DNA of 27,959 nt from CAYVMN01 sp964452575 (GTDB lineage: Bacteria; Desulfobacterota; DSM-4660; Desulfatiglandales; Desulfatiglandaceae): assembly GCA_964452575.1 (NCBI GenBank), contig CAYVMN010000027.1:1-27959 (forward strand), written 5' to 3'. Shown here one piece after another: positions 16,280-23,041 of the stretch. Each line of letters opens with the position of its first letter. Position 1 is the first letter of the stretch. The position numbers were made by a program, and so were the translations under genes. The notes below the pieces were generated by a model, which did no database searches, was not told the origin of the DNA, and saw only the letters and a program-made list of their open reading frames with translations.

Positions 16280-16705
16280 ATGACAGATAATTTCGAACCG
16301 AGAATCCTTGCCTTCTGCTGCCAGTACTGAGCATATTCGGCAGCGGACCTGGCAGGTTCCATGAGACTCCCTTATCCGAGCAATGTAAAGATCATTCAGC
16401 TCCCTTGCTCGGGAAGAGTGGATATATTGCATCTTTTGAGGGCCGTCGAGGACGGTGCCGACGGGGTCTATGTAGCAGGCTGTCTCGAAGGGGAATGCCA
16501 TTTCCTGACAGGCAACCTCAAGGCAAAGAGAAAGGTCCAATATGTAAAGAAGGTCCTCGAGGAGATCGGTATTGAGCCCGAGCGTGTCGAGATGTTTAAC
16601 CTCTCTTCGGGCGAAGGCCCGCGATTCGCCGAGATCGCCAGGGAGATGGTGGAAAGGATAAAGGAATTGGGCCCGAGCCCAGTCAAGATGCAAAAAGCCG
16701 CATGA
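16280..16705 (+). CDS. mvhD: MvhD-type iron-sulfur subunit, selenoprotein (UGA-encoded Sec17)
   Basis: A 141-residue subunit of the MvhD/FlpD family, the [2Fe-2S] protein that docks on HdrA and delivers electrons to its flavin. The start is the ATG at 16280, behind a GGAGGAG site and 12 bases after the hdrA stop. Codon 17, TGA at 16328-16330, is in frame; reading it as selenocysteine gives AFCCQYUAYSAADLAG, matching the family's FCCxWCSYAGADLAG-like block with Sec in place of Cys. Sec-containing members of this family are known. Downstream family blocks follow: IQLPCSGRVDILHLLRAVEDGADGV (abridged), GCLEGECHF and GNLKAKRKVQY. A normal gene finder would stop at the TGA or start at the ATG at 16361, losing 27 residues that include the cluster-binding cysteines. 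A SECIS-like hairpin lies at 16345-16360. MetV follows after 11 bases. Confidence 0.92.
16345..16360 (+). promoter_or_regulatory. Bacterial SECIS-like hairpin for the mvhD UGA
   Basis: GGACCT, loop GGC, AGGTTCC folds into a 6-bp stem with one bulged U and a short G-rich apical loop. It starts 14 bases after the UGA at 16328-16330, inside the coding sequence. The bulged U on the 3' side of the stem and a G in the loop are the features SelB recognises in bacterial SECIS elements, and the spacing is close to that of E. coli fdhF (11 bases from UGA to upper stem). I judged the fold by hand, with no energy calculation. Confidence 0.65.
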
Positions 16706-16716
16706 AGAGGTGAAAC

Positions 16717-17385
16717 ATGATAGTTGCTGATCGAAAACCCCTCAAAGAGATCCTGGAGATGATAGAGGGGTGCAATAAGGTCCTAATACTTGGATGTAAA
16801 GGGTGCGTCACGGTGTGTAACGTGGGAGGTAGCAAGGAGGTCGGCATCCTGGCCTCTACCCTAAAGATTGCCCGAACAAAGGACGGCAATTCCCTTGAGG
16901 TGGATGAAAAGACCTTGGAAAGGCAGTGTGATCCCGAGTATGTGGACCAGGTCAAGGATATGGTGGGGGACTATGACGCTGTGATTTCCATGGCCTGCGG
17001 AGTAGGTCCCCAGTTCTTGTCGGAGCGATATCCCGGCACGCGCTTTTTCCCTGCCGTTAACACATCATTTTTCGGTGGCGCGGTTGAACACGGTGTCTGG
17101 GAAGAGAGGTGCGCCGGTTGCGGTGCCTGCGGCATACATAATTTTGGAGGAATGTGCCCCATTGCGCGCTGCTCAAAGAGTCTGCTCAATGGGCCTTGTG
17201 GTGGTTCGGCCAATGGTAAATGCGAGATCTCCAAGGACCTACCCTGCATCTGGGACATGATCGTAAGAAAGAAGATGGAAGAGGGCCGCCTTGATGAACT
17301 CCTTAAGTTCAGGCCCCCTAAGGTCTGGACCACTGCCAGGGATGGCGGACCTAGAAAGAGCATCAGGGAGGAGCTTGTACAATGA
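16717..17385 (+). CDS. metV: MetV-like zinc/iron-sulfur partner of methylene-THF reductase
   Basis: A 222-residue protein of the methylenetetrahydrofolate reductase C-terminal family (MetV of acetogens). Two cysteine-rich parts are visible: GCKGCVTVCNVGGSKEV near residue 25, and a dense block near 130-175, EERCAGCGACGIHNFGGMCP, then CSKSLLNGPCGGSANGKCEI, which is the family signature. MetV binds metal or iron-sulfur centres and forms a complex with MetF, supplying electrons to its FAD in acetogens, where MetF alone cannot use NAD(P)H. The start is supported by an AGAGGTG site and 11 bases of spacing from mvhD; its stop overlaps the metF start (ATGA), so the two are translationally coupled. 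Confidence 0.92.
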   Translation: MIVADRKPLKEILEMIEGCNKVLILGCKGCVTVCNVGGSKEVGILASTLKIARTKDGNSLEVDEKTLERQCDPEYVDQVKDMVGDYDAVISMACGVGPQFLSERYPGTRFFPAVNTSFFGGAVEHGVWEERCAGCGACGIHNFGGMCPIARCSKSLLNGPCGGSANGKCEISKDLPCIWDMIVRKKMEEGRLDELLKFRPPKVWTTARDGGPRKSIREELVQ

Positions 17386-18314
17386 CTGAACTGAAATCGG
17401 GAAGCAACCTGGAAAAGGTCCTGCAGGCTGGTCATTTTGCCTTTACGGGCGAGTGCGGGCCCCCGAAAGGTGCAAACGTTGAGCACCTCAAAGAGAAGAT
17501 TTCCCACCTGAAAGGAATGGTTGACGCAGCAAATGTGACCGACAACCAGACGGCGGTGGTAAGGATGTCCAGTTGGGCCGCCTGCACCATAATGTTGCAT
17601 GAGGGGGTGGAACCCAATTTCCAGATGGTATGCCGGGATCGGAACCGCCTTGCCATCCAGAGCGATATCCTGGGGGCCTATGCCATGGGCATCAGAAACA
17701 TGCTCTGCCTCTCCGGGGACCATCAACGTTTCGGGAATCATCCGGAGGCCAAGAACGTCTATGACATCGATTCCATGCAACTGATCGCATTGGTCAATCA
17801 GATGCGCGACCAGGGCCGGTTTCTGAATGGGGAGGAAATTGACGTACCGCCCAAGCTCTTTATAGGGGCAGCATCAAACCCATTTGCAGACCCCTTTGAA
17901 TTCCGGGTGTATAGGCTGAAAAAGAAGATCGAGGCAGGTGCCGACTTTATTCAGACCCAATGCATCTATAACATGGATAAGTTCAGGAACTTTATGAAGA
18001 TGGCCGTGGACATGGGTCTCCATGAGAAATGCTACATCCTGGCGGGAATAACCCCCATGAAGAGTGTCGGTATGGCGCAATACATGGCCAAGATGGTCCC
18101 GGGTATGGATGTCCCTGAATCTCTGATCTCGAGGCTGAGGGGTGCAGGTAAGGGAAAGGTGGCAGAAGAGGGGATCAAATTCGCACTTGAGCAGATCGAG
18201 GAATTCAAGGGGATGGAAGGGGTGGCCGGCGTTCACCTGATGGCGATCGAATGGGAACATAAGGTCCCAGAGATTGCCGAGAGAGCAGGTCTTATACCTA
18301 GACCCATTGTGTGA
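17382..18314 (+). CDS. metF: Methylenetetrahydrofolate reductase MetF
   Basis: A 310-residue FAD-dependent TIM-barrel enzyme for the interconversion of 5,10-methylene-THF and 5-methyl-THF, in the methyl branch of the Wood-Ljungdahl pathway (either direction) or in methionine synthesis. Visible features are FTGECGPPKGAN with the conserved acidic Glu24, VDAANVTDNQTAVVRMSS, the CLSGDHQRFGNHP loop with the flavin-contacting Asp, and ADFIQTQCIYNMDKF followed by LAGITPMKS, all typical of MetF. The ATG overlaps the metV stop by four bases and has a GGAGGAG site upstream. Placement after hdrA, mvhD and metV argues for an Hdr-linked MetFV complex as in acetogens and autotrophic sulfate reducers, not a stand-alone NADH enzyme. 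The downstream lplA frame also abuts the stop codon. Confidence 0.95.
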   Translation: MTELKSGSNLEKVLQAGHFAFTGECGPPKGANVEHLKEKISHLKGMVDAANVTDNQTAVVRMSSWAACTIMLHEGVEPNFQMVCRDRNRLAIQSDILGAYAMGIRNMLCLSGDHQRFGNHPEAKNVYDIDSMQLIALVNQMRDQGRFLNGEEIDVPPKLFIGAASNPFADPFEFRVYRLKKKIEAGADFIQTQCIYNMDKFRNFMKMAVDMGLHEKCYILAGITPMKSVGMAQYMAKMVPGMDVPESLISRLRGAGKGKVAEEGIKFALEQIEEFKGMEGVAGVHLMAIEWEHKVPEIAERAGLIPRPIV

Positions 18315-18388
18315 TCCTTTTTGCAGGAAAGAGATCTTCCCAGGTACAAGGTAATCAAGTGCCCGGAGAGGAGCTCGTCTGTTATTGT

Positions 18389-19450
18389 ATGAAGCGCTAT
18401 AATTTGGCAAAGGTCCCCTGGGACGAATCACAACTGATCTATCATGCCCTCGCGGCCCTGGGACGGGAGGCCCTTGCCCTTGTCTCTCCAGCCAAACCTT
18501 ACGTGTGTATAGGTTTTCACCAGGACGTGGAGCAAGAGGTAGACGTTGACTACTGCCGGGCAAACCATATTCCGGTCTTTAGACGGGAGGTTGGGGGAGG
18601 CGCCGTCTATCTCGACGGGGATCAGCTGTTCTTTCAATTAATCCTGCACAGGGATAACCCTGCGGTTCCCAAGAGGAGAGAGGATTTCTACAGGAAATTC
18701 CTCCAGCCCGTCGCCAATGCCTATCAACGGATAGGGATACCTGCCGAATATAAACCTGTCAATGATCTGATCTCCGGGACACGCAAGATATCGGGAACCG
18801 GTGCCGGCGAGATTGGCAATTGTATAGTATTCGTGGGAAACATGATCCTGGACTTCGATTACGAAACCATGGCCAGGATCCTCAAGGTACCCGACGAAAA
18901 ATTCCGTGATAAGGTCCACAAGACCCTCGTAGATAATCTCTCCACCATCCGGCGCGAAATCGGGGAAGATGAGGCAGGCCAGTGGGACGAGACCAGACTG
19001 AATGCCCTTATGGCAGAGGAATTCGAAAAGCTTTTGGGGCCCATGGAACCAGCCGATAAGGACCCGGTACTGGAGAAGAAGATCGAGGAACTGAGAGGCC
19101 GGATGATCAATGATGACTGGCTCTACCAAAAGGGTAGGCAGATACCTGGACGGGATATTAAGATTCGGGCAGGGATTAAGGTGATACATAAGACCCATAA
19201 GGCCCCCGGTGGGCTGATGAGGGGAGACATCGAGCTGAGGGAGGGAAAATTCGGGAGTGTGACCCTGTCTGGGGACTTCTTCTGCTTTCCGGAGAGGGGG
19301 GTCGGGAGGTTGGAATCGATGCTGGAGGGAAGGGCAACCCATGAGGCTCGGGCCATATTGGAGGAGTTTTACGGCCGGGGGGACATTGAAACACTGGGGA
19401 TCGGGATCGATGACTGGATGAAGCTCTTGGAGCTTAAAGGCAGCTTATGA
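18389..19450 (+). CDS. lplA: Lipoate-protein ligase A family protein
   Basis: A 353-residue biotin/lipoate ligase-fold protein predicted to attach lipoate to a carrier protein lysine. The catalytic domain has RREVGGGAVYLDGDQLFFQLIL and NDLISGTRKISGTGAGEIGN, with the conserved Lys of the RKISG segment expected to bind lipoyl-AMP. A C-terminal accessory domain (about residues 265-340, GGLMRGDIELREGKFGSVTLSGDFF, abridged) is also present, as in complete LplA enzymes. The frame extends to a GTG at 18311 that overlaps the metF stop, but the family N-terminus aligns with MKRYNLAKVPWDESQLIYHALA at 18389. A GGAGAGGAG lies 16 bases upstream of it, which is long spacing, so the start is not settled. 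As the last gene of the hdr-met operon it may serve the glycine cleavage H protein, whose product methylene-THF is the MetF substrate. Confidence 0.85.
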   Translation: MKRYNLAKVPWDESQLIYHALAALGREALALVSPAKPYVCIGFHQDVEQEVDVDYCRANHIPVFRREVGGGAVYLDGDQLFFQLILHRDNPAVPKRREDFYRKFLQPVANAYQRIGIPAEYKPVNDLISGTRKISGTGAGEIGNCIVFVGNMILDFDYETMARILKVPDEKFRDKVHKTLVDNLSTIRREIGEDEAGQWDETRLNALMAEEFEKLLGPMEPADKDPVLEKKIEELRGRMINDDWLYQKGRQIPGRDIKIRAGIKVIHKTHKAPGGLMRGDIELREGKFGSVTLSGDFFCFPERGVGRLESMLEGRATHEARAILEEFYGRGDIETLGIGIDDWMKLLELKGSL

Positions 19451-19471
19451 GTGGCCGGAGATATCCCTTCG

Positions 19472-19765
19472 TTATTTATTTCGCTTTTTTACCAGCTCGA
19501 TAAACCTCTCAAGGTTCTCCTGGGAGCCAAAGGATTCGTTATAGAATCTCTCGCTCCAGAAGGTGAGGCCGATTCTGAAGATCTTATGTATCAGTTTATC
19601 GGCGCTCTCGGCCCCTTCTGACTTGAGCACCTGGTATAGCAACTCCTCGGGCACCTTGATCGGATATATTGCGGTGGCAGAATCGCTTTGGGGCTTTAGA
19701 TACTCCTGGATGCCCTTGAGGATCCTCAATTTTGCATACTTTTCGATATATTCTTCCTCATCCAT
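19472..19765 (-). CDS. Uncharacterised 97-residue protein
   Basis: A small, charged, largely helical protein beginning MDEEEYIEKYAKLRILKG and ending ERFIELVKKRNK. No membrane segment, signal peptide or metal motif is visible and I do not recognise a family. The frame extends upstream to a TTG at 19819, but that TTG is part of a good -35 box, and an intermediate ATG at 19777 directly abuts the AAGG element; the ATG at 19765 is the best placed start. It is convergent with lplA (21 bp between ends) and lies 107 bp after the DUF362 gene on the same strand. Confidence 0.6.
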   Translation of the reverse strand: MDEEEYIEKYAKLRILKGIQEYLKPQSDSATAIYPIKVPEELLYQVLKSEGAESADKLIHKIFRIGLTFWSERFYNESFGSQENLERFIELVKKRNK

Positions 19766-19790
19766 AAGCTTTGCCATCCTTATAAATAAA

Positions 19791-19819
19791 ATGGTAGGCT
19801 CCAAGAGTACAGAAGTCAA
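19791..19819 (-). promoter_or_regulatory. Candidate sigma70-like promoter of the 97-residue gene
   Basis: On the minus strand TTGACT (19819-19814), a 17-base spacer and TACCAT (19796-19791) match the housekeeping consensus at 5/6 and 4/6 positions. Transcription would start near 19784, giving a short leader that includes AAGG before the ATG at 19765. Confidence 0.4.
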
Positions 19820-19872
19820 TAGAAAGGAGAATCAATATTTTCCTCTAAACCCTTCTCCGATTGTATACTGAA

Positions 19873-20775
19873 TCAGATCAAGATATTCTCATCCCACCCC
19901 AACCGGATCAAGTGGATGAGTTCCTCACGGCTATTGCCTAACCCGAAACGGGTATCGGCCACTCCAATATGCCGGGGTGGGGGGCTTATGGGCGTTAACT
20001 TTCCGAAGAAGAGGTTACGCTTTGCCTGAATGATCCTGGCGCCGGTGGTATCGGCTGCAACAGGATCAATGCTAACGATCAGACCGCAATAAGGCCATGT
20101 GTACTTGGGGTTGAAGTGATGGGGACCCGTCCCATAAAAAAGGGGCGTCAGCATCACAAGGATGTTGACTCTTGTCTTTCCCTTGACGTGGCGAAGCTTC
20201 CAGATGGCACCCAGATTCTCGCAGGCATTGCCGTGATAGCTCGATGGATTATCAACGAACATGATATAGTTCTTTATGAGGGTCCCGAGTCCGGACCAGT
20301 CATGTGTCCTCATGGGGCGGACATTTATGAGGGCCGTAGACTGCTCGAAGACAGGGTCACGAAGGACCCCCCGATCGTTGACAGAGACGTTTTCCTCCCT
20401 GACTCCGGCATCCATAACTCGCCTCCGGATGGCTTCCTCAAGTGGCCTGGGCGTGGGGAGGTGATGCCAGACATTACTTTTGATGCCAACAATATCGGTA
20501 GGCCCCACCAGTCTTTTCCAGGCCGTTACAGGATCACTTGTCTCGAAAAGGGCACTTACCGATCGGTCCAGCATAGCCTGTAACACATCCGGTCTCAACT
20601 GCCCCCTTTTGTCCAGGACCTCTTTGTCGCGTACCAGTGCAACCTTACTCCCCTTTTGAGTGGCCCTTACAGGACGATTACCCATTAGCGGTAGCCCCAT
20701 AAGGCCCCCCAATACCATGCACGAGCCGGTACGCATGAAATCGCGCCTTGTAATCACCTTCTCCTCTTCTTTCAT
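19873..20775 (-). CDS. Tat-exported DUF362 domain protein
   Basis: A 300-residue protein with a twin-arginine signal (ITRRDFMRTGS, Arg10-Arg11, then the hydrophobic MVLGGLMGLPLMG and a likely cleavage near VRATQ), so a folded, possibly cofactor-bearing protein exported to the periplasm. The mature part fits the DUF362 family: GIKSNVWHHLPTPRPLEEAI, VSVNDRGVL, INVRPMRTHDWSGLGTLIKNYIM (abridged) and IDPVAADTTGARII. DUF362 proteins often accompany redox enzymes or carry ferredoxin domains; none is fused here, and no CxxC cluster motif is seen. Its ATG overlaps the stop of the upstream DUF6599-like gene (ATGA), so the two are translationally coupled and probably act together in the cell envelope. 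Confidence 0.87.
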   Translation of the reverse strand: MKEEEKVITRRDFMRTGSCMVLGGLMGLPLMGNRPVRATQKGSKVALVRDKEVLDKRGQLRPDVLQAMLDRSVSALFETSDPVTAWKRLVGPTDIVGIKSNVWHHLPTPRPLEEAIRRRVMDAGVREENVSVNDRGVLRDPVFEQSTALINVRPMRTHDWSGLGTLIKNYIMFVDNPSSYHGNACENLGAIWKLRHVKGKTRVNILVMLTPLFYGTGPHHFNPKYTWPYCGLIVSIDPVAADTTGARIIQAKRNLFFGKLTPISPPPRHIGVADTRFGLGNSREELIHLIRLGWDENILI

Positions 20776-21668
20776 GACCTTTGATCTTTCCTGAACCCTG
20801 CCAAAAGCCTCTCTGCAAGCTGTTTGCTATCGGAATCCAAGACGATTACCAGAAGCCTCCCATCTCTCCTGGCACCAGACCACTTACGGTTTTCAAGTAA
20901 GGCAAGCCCGGTTGATCCCGCATCAGGAAGATAGTTCCTCTCAAATCCTTGAAAGGCCTTCTCTGCCTCTGCGGCATCCGGGTAGAGGACCAGGAGGAGA
21001 TGCGCAATTTCCTCGCCACGCTGATAAGTGGCAAGGACGGCATCTGTTCGCGGCCCCAGGTTCAAGATATTTCTGTCTGCCAGATAGAAATGGTAGTTGA
21101 GCACGGTCTGGTGGTGTAGGTACCTTATACTCCTTGGCCGGAGCCCCTCTGCTGGCAACCTGGATAGTATCCCGGGTTTTGGGCCTTCATCCCTCAGGAG
21201 TAAAGCCACAACCCTGGCCAGCTCCCTTACGGCCTTCTCTGCTGCCGGGGTCTCTGCCTCTGAGTATATGGAGCAAAAGAAGCGACCTTTCCAGAATCTG
21301 AGCCAGCCAGACCGATAAAGCCCCCCTTGTCCCACTTGCAATGCCTCTCCCTCCTGGTCGTGGGTGAATACCCCGAAGGCATCCTGGGAAGAGCCCATGT
21401 CAAAGATGTCGAGCACAATGGCCGGGCCGTCTGGATTGGAGTAACGGCGAGAAAGGCACCGGCGCATATTGTATGCCCTGTAAAGCTCCCCTCCTCCGTT
21501 GATATACTCGAAGATCGTCTCAGGGTCAAAAAGGCGGTCATCAGGCTCAGCCCGCCACTCACGTATCTGTTTTGGCAGGGTTGACCTCAGTAAATCAATG
21601 GGGTCTGCATACGATTCCTGGACCATAACGAGCGCCAAAAAACTTACTATACACGTACAGAAAAACAT
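20772..21668 (-). CDS. Secreted DUF6599-like protein
   Basis: A 298-residue protein with a hydrophobic N-terminal signal peptide (MFFCTCIVSFLALVMVQ, likely cleaved after ESYA). The mature part carries IFEYINGGGELYRAYNM, AIVLDIFDMGSSQDAFGVF and LRFWKGRFFCSIY, which I associate with the DUF6599 family of exported proteins; that family name is from memory and should be checked. No catalytic motif is evident. The frame runs upstream to 21752, but the added residues precede a proper signal peptide, so 21668 is chosen; AAGGGA is 14 bases before it, somewhat far. Its stop overlaps the start of the Tat-exported DUF362 gene, indicating a two-gene envelope module. Confidence 0.72.
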   Translation of the reverse strand: MFFCTCIVSFLALVMVQESYADPIDLLRSTLPKQIREWRAEPDDRLFDPETIFEYINGGGELYRAYNMRRCLSRRYSNPDGPAIVLDIFDMGSSQDAFGVFTHDQEGEALQVGQGGLYRSGWLRFWKGRFFCSIYSEAETPAAEKAVRELARVVALLLRDEGPKPGILSRLPAEGLRPRSIRYLHHQTVLNYHFYLADRNILNLGPRTDAVLATYQRGEEIAHLLLVLYPDAAEAEKAFQGFERNYLPDAGSTGLALLENRKWSGARRDGRLLVIVLDSDSKQLAERLLAGFRKDQRS

Positions 21669-21757
21669 TTTGGGGTTATTATTCCCTTCAATGCATAAAG
21701 CGCAAAGGAGGACATTCCGCTTGATACTTGAAACTTGGGAATATATCGACATTTCTG

Positions 21758-21810
21758 AGTCCTATCGAGTTTCCAGTTTCAAATTTCCAGTTTCTCTCAG
21801 CTTTAGGACT
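21758..21810. repeat. Short direct repeats inside a 7-bp inverted repeat
   Basis: Two copies of TTTCCAGTTTC (21770-21780 and 21784-21794, period 14) lie between AGTCCTA (21758-21764) and its complement TAGGACT (21804-21810). Related CAAGTTTC-like words continue to the left, near 21722-21735. It sits between the isomerase stop and the DUF6599-like start, and looks like a small decayed repeat element, not a terminator. Confidence 0.5.
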
Positions 21811-21833
21811 GCTCCTTCATACTAACTCCTTTG

Positions 21834-22640
21834 TCAGCCCGCCTGACCCTGGGCAAACAAGGCCTTTAACTTGTCTCTACTTATCTTGAGATAGTCCCTG
21901 TCCGGAGAAAAGACCTCCAGAGTGATTGTGGCATCAAAGCCTACCTTTTTGAGTGAATTGATCGCCTTCGGAAAATCAATTGTCCCGGTGCCTATTGGGA
22001 GGTGGTTATCCTCTTTTCCGAAGTTGTCGTTTGCGTGTACATGGTCGATGCGATCCGAAAAGGTGTTAATAAAATTAATAAGCCTTTTTCCACCCTTGGC
22101 GCCCATGTGCGCGTGCCCGGTATCAAGGGTCAGCTTAAGCGTGGGGAAATGTTCAAATATCTCGACAAAATCCTCCGGATTGACAAGCGAATTAGACCTG
22201 GGAAACATATTCTCAATGCAGAGGGTGATCCCGAGCTCTCCTGCCCTTTCCACAATGGCATCCAGGCTCTTGAGGGCATACTGCCTGGCCGTCTCCATCA
22301 CAAAAATGCCCAGTCCTCCGATGAAGCTGGGATGAAGCACCACCTTGAGTGAATTCAATTCGGCTGCAAGCTCAAGGGATTCGATCACCTCCCTCAGCGA
22401 GGCCTCCCTTATGCTTCTTGTAAGATCGGCCGTGGATATAAAAGTGGGCAGGTGACAGACGAGTCCCATATTGGAGCGATCCAGGGTCCTCCATATTTCC
22501 TCTTTCTGCCCACGGAGGGTCTCGCAATCAGCCTTGGGCGGGTCCATGGCCAACTCGAGGTAGTCAAAACCCAGCCCTGAAATCGCCTCTATCTCTTTAA
22601 TCACCGGTCTGACCGGAAAATTCATTGCACCATATAACAT
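21834..22640 (-). CDS. Sugar phosphate isomerase/epimerase-type TIM-barrel protein
   Basis: A 268-residue member of the xylose isomerase-like / AP endonuclease 2 fold. The usual metal-site segments are visible in order: LKVVLHPSF, ITLCIENMFPR, LKLTLDTGHAHMG, IDHVHANDNFGKEDNHLPIGTG (abridged) and ATITLEVF, supplying Glu, Asp, His and Glu ligands. Such proteins isomerise or epimerise sugars or sugar acids, or cleave abasic DNA in the EndoIV branch; the short length and the DTGHAH block favour the sugar branch, but the substrate cannot be read from sequence. The frame extends to 22682; a GAGGTGGGAG site 2 bases before the ATG at 22640 and the family N-terminus (MLYGAMNFP) set the start. It lies upstream of the DUF6599-DUF362 pair with a 165-bp repeat-bearing gap. 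Confidence 0.85.
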   Translation of the reverse strand: MLYGAMNFPVRPVIKEIEAISGLGFDYLELAMDPPKADCETLRGQKEEIWRTLDRSNMGLVCHLPTFISTADLTRSIREASLREVIESLELAAELNSLKVVLHPSFIGGLGIFVMETARQYALKSLDAIVERAGELGITLCIENMFPRSNSLVNPEDFVEIFEHFPTLKLTLDTGHAHMGAKGGKRLINFINTFSDRIDHVHANDNFGKEDNHLPIGTGTIDFPKAINSLKKVGFDATITLEVFSPDRDYLKISRDKLKALFAQGQAG

Positions 22641-22678
22641 GACTCCCACCTCATCGTCGCTTCTAAAACTCAAGAACT

Positions 22679-22833
22679 GCAATCAGCTCTTAGCGATTAG
22701 CTTTTGGCAGAAAAATCGCAAGGAATTACGTCTCTTTCGCCTTGTTTGGGGTTCTTACTTATTGATTCACCCACATGTTATCTTAACTGGCTGCTTTCAG
22801 AGGGCTAATAGCTAACGGCTAAGGGCTAATTGC
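22679..22833. repeat. 24-bp imperfect inverted repeat with 107-bp centre
   Basis: The left arm, 22679-22702, and the right arm, 22810-22833, are reverse complements at 20 of 24 positions. Both are built from AGCTAA/GGCTAA/GCTGAT-like words, so each arm is itself partly periodic. The arms flank 107 bp without a gene. Overall length is about 155 bp, in the range of small REP- or MITE-like elements, but no target-site duplication is evident. Confidence 0.55.
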
Positions 22834-22914
22834 ATCTTTTATGTCTTAGAATATACAACATTCCCTGAGCCCGATAAACCAGAAAAGGAGCCTTCTTCCA
22901 AATGGTGAGAAAAA

Positions 22915-22944
22915 TTGACCTTTTCACGTTTTCTATACTATACT
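22915..22944 (+). promoter_or_regulatory. Candidate sigma70-like promoter of yhaO-yhaN
   Basis: TTGACC (22915-22920), an 18-base spacer and TATACT (22939-22944) match the housekeeping consensus at 5/6 and 5/6 positions. The predicted leader before the ATG at 23042 is about 90 bases. It implies the gene pair carries its own promoter. Confidence 0.5.
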
Positions 22945-23041
22945 GATTGCAATATTATTGCCAATCACCAATTTCTTGGCTACCAATATTCATGGCTTCA
23001 ACCCAATATATGTTAGCTTTCTTTTGGATTAAGAGGTGAAA

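Larger units (their letters stand above)
22641..23041. other. Intergenic region between divergent genes
   Basis: About 400 bp without a convincing gene, separating the leftward isomerase from the rightward yhaO-yhaN pair. It contains a long imperfect inverted repeat (22679-22702 with 22810-22833) and a good rightward promoter (22915-22944), and becomes AT-rich toward yhaO. I searched this stretch by eye for an integron attC or attI site and did not find one. Confidence 0.5.

Noticed and set aside
16328..16330. TGA in mvhD as a nonsense mutation or pseudogene
   Set aside because: The sequence on both sides stays in the same frame and family, the ribosome binding site and spacing are intact, the residue falls where the family has Cys or Sec, and a SECIS-like hairpin follows.
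16361..16363. ATG at 16361 as the mvhD start
   Set aside because: It lies inside the SECIS region, has no ribosome binding site and would remove the FCCxxU cluster-binding block.
16971..17780. 269-codon minus-strand frame across metV and metF
   Set aside because: It is antisense to two recognised enzymes, with no family motifs and no ribosome binding site of note.
18311..18388. GTG at 18311 as the lplA start
   Set aside because: The overlap with the metF stop is tempting, but the extra 26 residues do not look like the family and no ribosome binding site precedes the GTG. The choice of 18389 remains uncertain because of the long spacing to its own site.
18638..19342. 234-codon minus-strand frame inside lplA
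   Set aside because: Antisense shadow of a conserved gene, proline- and histidine-rich composition typical of a non-coding frame.
21770..21794. CRISPR-like array
   Set aside because: Only two 11-bp copies with a 3-base interval; no spacer-sized gaps and no cas genes.
22834..23041. Second attC or attI site upstream of yhaO
   Set aside because: A GTTAGCT word occurs near 23012, but no pairing arms or partner core site were found, so a full cassette boundary cannot be supported there.
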